A stretch of 64,000 nt of DNA from Fallopia convolvulus (lineage: Eukaryota > Streptophyta > Magnoliopsida > Caryophyllales > Polygonaceae), in the NCBI GenBank assembly GCA_964016875.1, contig OZ024727.1:10846091-10910090 (forward strand), given 5' to 3'. The notes beneath the pieces are model-generated. The model did not search any database. It saw nothing but the letters and a program-made list of their open reading frames with translations, and was not told where the DNA came from. Shown here in pieces: positions 55,931-64,000 of the stretch. Each line of letters opens with the position of its first letter. Position 1 is the stretch's first letter. Position numbers and translations under genes: made by a program.

Positions 55931-57003
55931 ATCCGAACGTGTCGGAGACAGAGTTTGGATCGAAGATTGATGAAAGGGGCAGTAGCAAGCGGTTTTGTCA
56001 GTACATCCACAATTTGATCCTTGGATGAGATGAATGAGACTTGGAGGGAGTGTCTTCAAGCAAACTCTTTCGCGCACAAAGTGGTAATCTAGGCTGAGAT
56101 GTTTGATGCGGTGATGTTGAACTGGGTTGGTCACCAGGTATGTTGCACCTATATTGTCACACCAGAGGATTGGTGGTTGCAACAGGGGAATCCGTAGTTC
56201 AGCCAGCAACATTTGAATCCACAGTGTTTCACAAGTAGCTAAGGAAAGGGCTCGATATTCGGCCTCCGTGGAAGAACGTGCAACTGTGTCTTGTTTCTTG
56301 GACGCCCATGAGAGGAGATTATCGCCAAGAAAAATGCAATAGGCGCTGGTGGAGCGGCGGTCAGTCGGGTCCCCTGCCCAGTCAGCATCCGAGTAGGCCG
56401 ACAAGGTGGCACTAGGTGTGGAACTGATGTGAAATTTCAGGTCAACAGTAGCATTCAAGTATCGAAGGATCCGCTTCACACCTTGCCAGTTGCGCTCTTT
56501 AGGATGATGCATAAATTGACACAGCTTATTGACAGAGTAAGCGATGTCTGGTCAAGTGAAAGAGAGATGTTGGAGACTGCCAACGGTACTGCGATACAGT
56601 GATTGATCTTCAAAAGGAGAGGAAGGATCTGTGCAGGCTGTGAAATTGGTTGCCATTGAAGTTTGCACAAGTTTGGAGGAATTCATATTGGTTAGTTGTA
56701 GTAGATCCCTGATGTATTTGGACTGGGATAGGAAGAATCCAGCAGGTGTGCGTTCTGCTTCAATGCCCAAGAAGAATTTAATAGGCCCTAAATCTTTCAC
56801 AGGGAACAAGTTGGATAAGGCATGAACAAATTTAGTAGGCAACGGTCTCATATTGGTTCGTTGTAGTATATCCCTGAAAACGTATAATTCATTCTGGACT
56901 AGCACTTGCAAATTGGATATTAAGGTGAATGCCTCCTCAATGCTTCTTCTTAGGTCAGAATTGCAAGGGAGTTCTTCGTTACATATCGTCCACGCTAGCA
57001 TCT
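55931..57003 (-). pseudogene. Ty1/copia RT-RNase H fragment
   Basis: The minus strand reads LFPVKDLGPIKFFLGIEAER, then SKYIRDLLQLTNM, then RPDIAYSVNK-like text. RNase H follows: AYSDADWAGDPTDRRSTSAY, ARSSTEAEYRAL and HHRIKHLSLDYHFVRE. These are the thumb of RT and full RNase H of copia. A frameshift sits near 56550 and another after LSLDYHFVRE. Upstream of about 56860 the similarity fades, and the copia YVDD motif is not clean. Unrelated in sequence detail to the element at 31296-37821. Confidence 0.85.
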
Positions 57004-57993
57004 TTGCCTATGGTTTGGACTTGACTAATCATATTTTCCCCAAAATCTTATGTTTACGTGTGATGTTGCCAATAGGGTTGTCAAACTTGACCCGACCCAA
57101 GAAGCCGACCTGAACCACCTAATTCCTATCCCGATCCGACACTTGAAAAAAACCAAAAAAGTGTATCCTCGAAATTGGTTTGACCCAAATTGATTTAACA
57201 CAAACTGGTAAAAAGCCAAACCCCGTGATTTATCCAAAACTGATTATATCAATGGACTAGCCCGATTCGACCCAATAACCGATGCTACCCTATTCAAAAG
57301 CATTTCATAATCCGAAGTTACTCAACCTGACATCATTCGAAAATCCGAAGTTATCCGATTTGAAAGCTACATTATGTTTTTAAAATATTAATAATAGTGA
57401 ATATTTATTATAATTATATTTTTGAATCTAAATAGTACATTATATAGAGTGATAGAGAGTTTATGAAGAACTGATGTAATTTTGTATTGATGTGAAGACA
57501 TGTATAAATACAGGAAACCAACAAATGTATCCCTACAAGTATGGAGCTGATTCCTACTCTCTTGTAACCACTAATGCACGTTAACACTAACGTTAACAAT
57601 TCCTAAGGACTAGGATAATGCCTAACTACTAATAACAATAATATTCAAAAACATGAAAATATATTTCTGTCAATACATTAAATATTTAGTACTTAAAGTA
57701 ATTAAACTAAAAAATTATCATTCGATATGGTCTTAATCGAATTTCGGGTGACCCGAAATTCGATTAACCTGAAATCTGTCTAAACTCGAAATCCAACTCA
57801 CTTGAATTCTAACAAACCTGAAACCCAACTCACCCAAAATCAAAATAAACTTAAAACTTGACTTATCCGAAATTTTGTTAGGTTGAAAACCGAATAACCC
57901 AATTGAATTTGACTCGAAAATCCAACTTTGCCCCATGAATTATGAACCTGACCCAAAATAATGCAACCTGATTTTACCCAATTGTCAAAATAT

Positions 57994-58980
57994 GGGTAAA
58001 ATGCATTTTTAGTCCCCAACCTTTTAATCCCATCACTTAATAGTCCTCAACCTTTTATTTGGATTAATAAGGCCCCCAACCTATTAAAATTATATAATAT
58101 TAGCCCCTTTTGTCTATAATGTGTCCAATTTGAAAGAGTATGCAATTTTTACAAAATATGAAATTTAAAGGACTCTTTTTATAATTGAAAACGAATTTGC
58201 CCGAAACCATAAAAAGAGGTTTCGGGTATTGAGAAGGTAGTTGAATTTCGAGAAAAGGGTGGCGGTTCAGTGCGAGGCCAACGGCAGTCGACGCGGAAGG
58301 GAAAGGTGAGCACGGTGGCAGTGACAACTTCTTGAAAGGTGGCTAGACATGGGAGACATCACCGATTTTCAAAGGCGGCTTTTGTCGACTTCTCTAGGCA
58401 CCTCCGAGGCTTCGATGGCAAAATCGAGGTGGTTCCGGCTAAAATTGACCGACAACAGTATAGGGCTTTTGAAGGGGAGGAGATGGGGAACTCAGATATG
58501 ACTTCAATTTGGGATTCAGAATAAGAAATTTATAGAATTAGGGCTCAAGATCAACAATGGAGGAAGAGTGATCTATGGCTCGAAATTTGGGTTTAATACC
58601 TCTGACCTGGCTCTCTCATCTCCAAAATTCAGCATTGTTCCTTCCAAATTCACCATCAACTCCAAGAATGGCTGAATTCCTTCACCGTTGTAGCTGAATT
58701 CCTTCACTGTTGTGAGATTTCAACCTATGTGTTGTGTTCCTCAAGGGAGAAAGGGGGTCAGAGAGAGATTTGGGTAGTCAACTTTTAATTATAAAAAGAA
58801 CCCTTTAAATTTTGTATTTTATAAAAAAAATGCATACTCTTTCAAATTGGACACATTATAGACAAAAGGGACTAATATTGTATAATTTCAATAGGTTGAG
58901 GACTTTATTGATCCAAATAAAAGGTTGAGGACTATTAAGTGACGAACTTAAAGGTTGGGGACTATGAATGCATTCTACCC
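57994..58980. mobile_element. Mutator-like element with ~200-bp TIRs (MULE 3)
   Basis: A perfect 9-bp target duplication, TCAAAATAT, at 57985-57993 and 58981-58989. The TIRs begin GGGTA(A/G)AATGCATT and share AGTCCCCAACCTTT, CACTTAATAGTCCTCAACCT, CTTTTGTCTATAATGTGTCC and AATTTGAAAGAGTATGCA. They run about 200 bp each. A different family from MULEs 1 and 2. The middle (about 58200-58770) is GC-richer and may hold captured gene sequence. Confidence 0.92.
58339..58524 (+). pseudogene. Coding-like fragment inside MULE 3
   Basis: A 61-codon frame starting MARHGRHHRFSKAAFVDFSR. No family is recognised. Downstream, a 22-bp unit (GCTGAATTCCTTCACCGTTG) is repeated in tandem at 58670 and 58692. The GC-rich composition within AT-rich TIRs is what suggests a captured host fragment. 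Confidence 0.3.
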
Positions 58981-59063
58981 TCAAAATATTCGAATTTGAC
59001 CCAGGTTCGAACTTCTCCAACACTGAAATGACCTAACCCAAACCCGACCCACCCGATTGACAA

Positions 59064-59500
59064 CCCTAGGTGCCAAGATCATTTTGTGCCCCATCGTCGC
59101 CTTTGATTCTATGATAGGATGACTTGACAGTGTATTCTCCATTTTACTCCAATCTCAAATTAGAATATCTTTCGAAAGAGAGTGACTTAGTGGGCTGGCT
59201 TTGACTCTTTGCGCTTTGAAAGGGGTGAAAAGGGTATCTGACATCCTAGTTTTCCCCATATGGAGTGAAAAGATCACAAAAAATGGTGTCAATATTGTGG
59301 TTACCAACTAGGTTAATAACTTTATAGTTTTTGTAAGTGATCACTGTTAGGTCCTTCCATTCGAGTATGTAAGGACTCATGGGTGATCATACCCTTTTCA
59401 ATCATCCATTTAGCTTCCTAAATTGATCTTCATAAATAACTAGGTCTTCTACCAAGATCATCATGAAGGAAACTATATTGTGCAAAATATCTTGCTTTTA
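59064..59500. other. Spacer without recognised feature
   Basis: No ORF of note. Its left edge continues the sequence interrupted at 57068, so the two flanks were once joined. Parts on the minus strand look like worn coding sequence, but no domain is visible. Confidence 0.4.
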
Positions 59501-61290
59501 CACTACAACATTCCATTGATTTAGCGTCCAAGATTTAACGAATACTGAATTCGGTCGCTATTTAGAGACCACATGTTCTCCAAATCCAAGCCGGAAAAAA
59601 ACTTAGCGACAATAGCTTAATGGTCGCTAAAACTTCACGGGAAATATTGGCGCCAATATTTAGCGACTACGTGGTCACCATATAGCATCTTCACCGACAG
59701 CGAGGGAAAATTATGGTCAATTTAGCGTCCATATGGTCGCTACTCATTTCATGTATATACTTCGGACATCCTCGTTCATTTTTCAATAAAAATATTCACA
59801 AAAAAAGTCCAAAGATATACTTGTTTGCGCATCTCATTTGTAGGAGAAGTGAAATTCCGTCAGATTTGGTGCCATAAGAGTTACATGTATTTAATTATAG
59901 TTTTTCTTATTATATAGTAAAGTGCTATTCATTATGCAAATATTGTTGCTATCGTATTTTTTTAAAATTAATTTTAGGAGATTATGTTACATATGTTTGG
60001 ATTATTTTGCTTTTTATTGTTTAAAATTTATTTAGCATCGTAATTTGACATTTAGAGACCATATGGACGGTTCGCTAAATACTTAAAAATAGCCTATTGG
60101 AGAAAAAAAATTATAAGTGTAAAATGAGATTTTTGTTTGTATAAAGCGACCACGTGGTCGTGAAATCAGTCTTATCAACCACGAGGTCACTAATTACCAT
60201 TTTAAAATGAAATACGAACCATATATTGGTTTATAGGTAAAAATGCGTGAATGGATGTATTTGCGTATTATGGACGAATTTTTGAACGATGAGTTTGTCG
60301 TTGTTGGCGTTGAGCAATTTGTTGAGTTCTGAAAGTCGATGCTAAGATTTAACCCGTAAGAATTACGACGTCCTTGTCAAAAGTGCAAGAATAGGAAACT
60401 TATTTATGTAGATGATGTGTGGTATCATCTTGTTTCCAAGGGTTTTGTTCCTCACTATTACAAGTAGAGTTCTCACATGGAGACAAATGAAATGTTTGCT
60501 ACATTGCTGGTTGAGTGTAGACAAAATGAAGGTTGTACTAGTACCGATCCGACAATAGTTTTACCTGGGCATGAGAATCAAATAGAGCAGGTGGCGTATG
60601 ATGGTTTTAATTCTCAACCTTATCACACTAATCCCGTGCAAAATGAGAAGATAAGGATAGAGAGAGCAGTATTACCCCAAAGTGGCCAATCCTGATTCAC
60701 AACGTATGTACGACATGTTAGTGGCCACGAATAGAGAATTGTGGCCTGGATGTGATCTCAACCAATTGGAGGAGGTAACTGAGCTCCTTAGCCTCAAGTC
60801 AAAGTTAAGGTTGACAGAGTAAGGATATGAAATGATTTCAGATTTCTGCAGACACGTATCTCACCTTGAGATAACATTACCAATCATGTTTTACGATAAA
60901 AAAAAAACTAGTTGAAGGTCTCGATCTGCCATACAAAGCCATAGATTGTTGCCCAAATTCTTGTATGATAAACTAGGGTGCAGATGTAGAATACACGTCA
61001 TGCAATGTTAATATCCTAGGTGGAGGGCAAGACAGAGCTCATTCCATACTCTCGTAACGTTTTACTTGTCAATAACTCAATGGTTGCAAAGGCTATATTC
61101 ATCGGTGGTGACTATTGAACACATGTGATGGCCTGCAGAGCATGTACAAGAAGATGGGGGTAATGCAACATTTGTCAGATGTAGAGGCCTACAAAGCACG
61201 TATTGAAAGTGCACTACGAACTAGGAAAAGTGCATTCGTCTTATGTTTTAGGATAAGAATTTGTTTCATTTGAACCAAACTCTAATTGCT
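59501..61290 (+). mobile_element. Truncated En/Spm (CACTA) element
   Basis: Starts at CACTACAACATTCC. The first 260 bp hold the subterminal words typical of CACTA elements: TTTAGCGTCC, TTTAGCGACTACGTGG, GGTCGCTAAAA and ATATGGTCGCTAC, in both orientations. A few more occur up to 60190. A transposase remnant follows. The 3' end is missing. Confidence 0.82.
60243..61200 (+). pseudogene. CACTA transposase remnant (Transpos_assoc and TNP2 parts)
   Basis: The reading begins REWMYLRIMDEF, with CQKCKNRK and VWYHLVSKGFVPHYYK after a stop. This is the transposase-associated zinc-binding domain, which has R.WMY..R...F..GV..F and CPC.KC.N...HL...GF...Y. Next come LWPGCDLNQLEEVTELLSLK and SKLRLTE, matching the start of the TNP2 transposase. 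CCPNSC, PRWRARQ-like and VTIEHM.WPAEH words match its metal-binding and following segment. At least six stops or frameshifts are present. Confidence 0.78.
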
Positions 61291-61319
61291 AGTCGTGGTA
61301 TTGAAAAATAACATATATA

Positions 61320-61557
61320 TAAAGGTGTGTTCGGTTCCGGTTCCTCCAAACCCTAGAATCGGGAACACCCCGGTTCCTCGATTCTGGTTTTTCCCAGTTC
61401 CTGGTCCGGTTTCAGTTCTGGTTCAGTTTGGTTTTGGCCAAATTTGGAAAAAAATATCCATTTGAATTGAAAAACGCGATCGCGGTTTTCCCATCCGCTC
61501 TCGTTGTTTTGTTAACGCGATCACGATTATCTGACCGCGATCACGGTTGGTGGTTGT
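61320..61557. repeat. Palindromic GC words near the CACTA remnant
   Basis: Three words, AACGCGATCGCGGTT, AACGCGATCACGATT and ACCGCGATCACGGTT, occur at 61472-61550 in otherwise AT-rich DNA. They resemble in style the CCGCG...CGG words of the nested gypsy element. The preceding 120 bp contain repeated GGTTCC(G/T)GTTC-like words. Confidence 0.6.
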
Positions 61558-63076
61558 TGTAACACCCCTATTTTGCAACGGTAGGCGTTACCGCCATTGA
61601 CCTCGGATTTTACCATCCAAAGTCACCCAAGGCTTTATAAGGTATTAAGTTAAATAAAAGCATGCGGAATTATAAAGTTATTACAATTTGAAGTGTTGCT
61701 CATATATGAGACTTTAGAAGTATTAATTACATACCCAGTTTTAGTTTAGCAAAACATAAATCCTTAAGAGTACTTAGGCAGCGGAAATTAAAATAACTTT
61801 GTCTATGCATAAAAGTAGAGTGATCCGAAAGTGAGCAAAACATCATACTTGGTTTAAAACCGACCTTCCTTCCTTCAATTGATTGATCTTCGTTCTTTAC
61901 ATCTTTAGTGGAGGTTTCCTGGATTCTGGCATTTGGCGCGAAGGGCGGAAAATGCCAGGCAGAAGTGCGGAAAAACAGAATTAGTCTAAAGAGACTAAGC
62001 AAGCGAGAACGGACATCCTTAAGGTAGTTTGGTAAAGTATCGAAACTTATTACGAGGTATTCGAGATGTATTTGAGAAGTGTATACTTTAAGTGGAGTTT
62101 AGTAAGAACGGAATGAGTGAATCTCAAGACGAGATAACTCTTAAACCGAAAGAACGATCTATGAGATTGTAGAACATCTTAGAATAGAATGAATGTTGGG
62201 AACGTTAATTACACATAAGCTTTTAGAAAACCTCTCGCGCCCTTGCGGACCGAGAGCCGGATCGATCATTTGAGACCGGTCCGGTTTTGGTTTCTTTTAA
62301 TGTGCTTTAGCACTTACTTTCTTTCGTGATCAAAACCTTCACATTAGTTAACGATTTTTAAGAGTGTGGGGGGCCATGAATGGGCCGACGTACCACTTAC
62401 GGGAACTGAGTTTCGGCACCTAGCTAGGGTGCACACGTCCCTCCTCCGAGTAGGAGCAGACATAGATCATGATCCGTACAGTCGTAGAAAAGTTGGTATT
62501 TCACGATACGACTTAAGAGTTATATAGAGGTGTCGGGCCGGGCCCGCACCCCTTACTACACTACTTACGAATTTAATTACGAATCTCGAAAAGAGATTTT
62601 AAACAAACAAAGGCCACACAAACACCTAGCATTATATCTACTAACAACAATAATAGTAACAATGCTAACAATGTCATTATTTCTAACAATCGGTATTTCC
62701 TAGGCTCGTTTTTATTTAGCAAGCAAGGTGTTCCCAACATTGAACAAATTAACAGAATCGAATTTATCGAAAGGTTCAAGTAGAATGTCCACTTGCCTTG
62801 GATTTCTTTCGAAATATTCGTAACTCGGAATTATAAACTCCTAGAGACGTCGAGCAATTCGACCTATTTGATCGAAAGGAAAGACGAACGGAAACGTATT
62901 AAAATCCTTATTTTAATATTAAATACACTTTTCTCTTATTTTTCTCTTCTAAGAGAAAGAACATTAAATCTAAATTATTTTAGTTTACAATTTAGATATG
63001 GGATAGAAAATAATAAACTTTATTATTATTTTCAAGATAGTATTCTTTATGATTTTAAAATATTTATTTTAAAGAC
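61558..63076 (+). mobile_element. Possible Ty3/gypsy LTR start
   Basis: TGTAACACCCCTATTTTGC at 61558 matches the common start of LTRs in the Tekay/Retand type of plant gypsy elements, and GCAGCGGAAAT-like text (61781) is also common there. The stretch includes GC-rich parts (62230-62560) but no ORF. The far end of the LTR is not visible, so this is only a candidate. Confidence 0.4.
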
Positions 63077-64000
63077 ACATGTAGAGTCTTATTTAAATAT
63101 AAAGAAAATTCCCTTCAAAACCATATGCAATATCTAAAATATACTTAAAATATGATTTGCATGTATTTTATTATTTATAAAGTCAAAATTTTATTTTATT
63201 CCAAAAGTTTATGTGACAAAGCCAAATTTGACATGCAAGCATATTTTAACTATTAAAATCCTTTTTCCAACTATCAAATTTTTTATACAAACTACTTAGT
63301 AAAAAATATTATTATAATCAATAATAATATCAAATGTCATGAATGATATATTATAAAAATATAACAAAGTCTCTAATTGACATGCATGTATATATTACCT
63401 TACAAAATACTTTATTTCCCACATGTAAAATAATATACTAATTAAATAGAATATGATTATGAAAAATCCTTTTTTCTTTTATCAAGAGAAAAATATACAT
63501 TTATTTCTACCTAGTGAATACAACTAGGTTGCATGCAAGAAAGGATTTTTCCTAAATATTTTTATAAAAATCCATGCACCACTATTTTAATTTTCTTAAG
63601 TGGTTAAAAACCTTATAAGTTCATTTTAAACTCTAGTTGTTTTTTAATATTTTTTTTCAACATTTATTTTAGCTAGAATTGACATGCAAAAGAGTTTTAA
63701 GCTATAAAAACTCTTTTAAAAATACATGCAAGACACTTTTAATTTAAATAACATATTTTGTTCATATTACTCTTATTTGATCAAAAGTTCATAGAAAAGA
63801 TTATACATAGATTTATAAGATCATGCAAGAGAAATTAATTTATAAAAATCTCTTTAAAAGTACATGCAAATATACTTTTTATTTAAAATAAATCAAACTT
63901 GTCTTTATTAGACTTATCTATATTAAAGATTTATATAAAAATACTCCAAATGTTCATAAAGGACATGCATAAAGATTGCATGCATGTAATGTTTTCTTAT
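63077..64000. repeat. Decayed tandem repeat, ~140-151 bp period
   Basis: A CATGCA-containing word marks each unit at 63077, 63231, 63380, 63531, 63682, 63821 and 63963, giving spacings of about 154, 149, 151, 151, 139 and 142 bp. In most units a second ATGCA or ATGT word lies 40-45 bp further on. Between the two words a small inverted repeat is kept, for example GAGTTTT facing AAAACTC in the 63682 unit and GGATTTTT facing AAAAATCC in the 63531 unit. The array continues past the window. Confidence 0.75.

Larger units (their letters stand above)
57069..59063. mobile_element. TIR element starting GGGTTGTCAA
   Basis: The left end GGGTTGTCAAACTTGACCCG faces a right end whose reverse complement is GGGTTGTCAATCGGGTGGGT. 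The interior is filled with CCCGAAATTC- and ACCCGACCC-like words on both sides of a later MULE insertion. The GGGTTGTCAA terminus is common in plant non-autonomous DNA transposons. A clean target duplication was not found. A LTR-like piece (TGTATAAATACAGG at 57504) also lies inside. Confidence 0.55.

Noticed and set aside
62573..63137. ORFs in the AT-rich right end (for example 62793-63137)
   Set aside because: Composition is extremely AT-rich with no conserved motif, and part falls in the tandem array.

Overview
This window is plant nuclear DNA, almost certainly from a eudicot. It has intron-containing genes with GT-AG splice sites and long AT-rich intergenic DNA. It carries several plant transposon classes: Athila-like Ty3/gypsy and Ty1/copia LTR elements, Mutator-like elements (MULEs), En/Spm (CACTA) elements, an L1-type LINE and tRNA-derived SINEs. 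I recognise three host genes. Two are tandem copies of a two-domain nucleoside hydrolase resembling Arabidopsis NSH3 (+ strand, 18815-22915 and 47209-51501). The third is a six-exon histidine-containing phosphotransfer protein of the cytokinin two-component pathway (- strand, 52378-53760).

Layout. 1-2167: AT-rich DNA, a SINE tail and a GC-rich broken ORF. 2168-17548: a non-autonomous Athila-like gypsy element on the minus strand (LTRs, tRNA-Asp-type primer site, gag, protease and an ATHILA ORF1-like frame, but no reverse transcriptase or integrase). A second, plus-strand, gag-only LTR element (10780-15838) is nested inside its gag. 17992-23372: first nucleoside hydrolase segment. 23400-26760: copia remnants. 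27765-28530: an irregular array of the word TGCATCAAAA. 30711-38560: a gene-fragment-bearing TE invaded by a full-length copia element (31296-37821), which was itself invaded by a MULE carrying a leucine-rich-repeat fragment and by a second small insertion. A SINE with a perfect 17-bp target duplication lies at 38192-38383. 38560-46400: AT-rich repeats, a second MULE of the same family, an array of the word TTGAATAA, a LINE fragment and a PIF/Harbinger-like scrap. 46407-51967: second nucleoside hydrolase segment. 52378-53760: phosphotransfer gene. 55700-57000: copia fragment. 57069-59063: a TIR element invaded by a third MULE. 59501-61290: decayed CACTA element. 61558-64000: probable gypsy LTR start followed by a decayed tandem array of about 140-151 bp period that runs off the window.

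Most notable. (1) The two nucleoside hydrolase copies differ at roughly 9% in exon 1, yet are indel-free and almost identical from exon 6 to the stop. This looks like gene conversion. The converted tract carries a shared 1-bp frameshift in exon 8, and a second AG acceptor 19 nt into that exon would restore the frame. (2) The two nested retroelements each carry their own set of short palindromic words, in both LTRs and in internal sequence; the outer set forms about 33-bp hairpins. (3) Three MULEs have exact 9-10 bp target duplications, and at least one carries a captured host-gene fragment. All functional statements rest on reading motifs by eye; no alignment or search was run.
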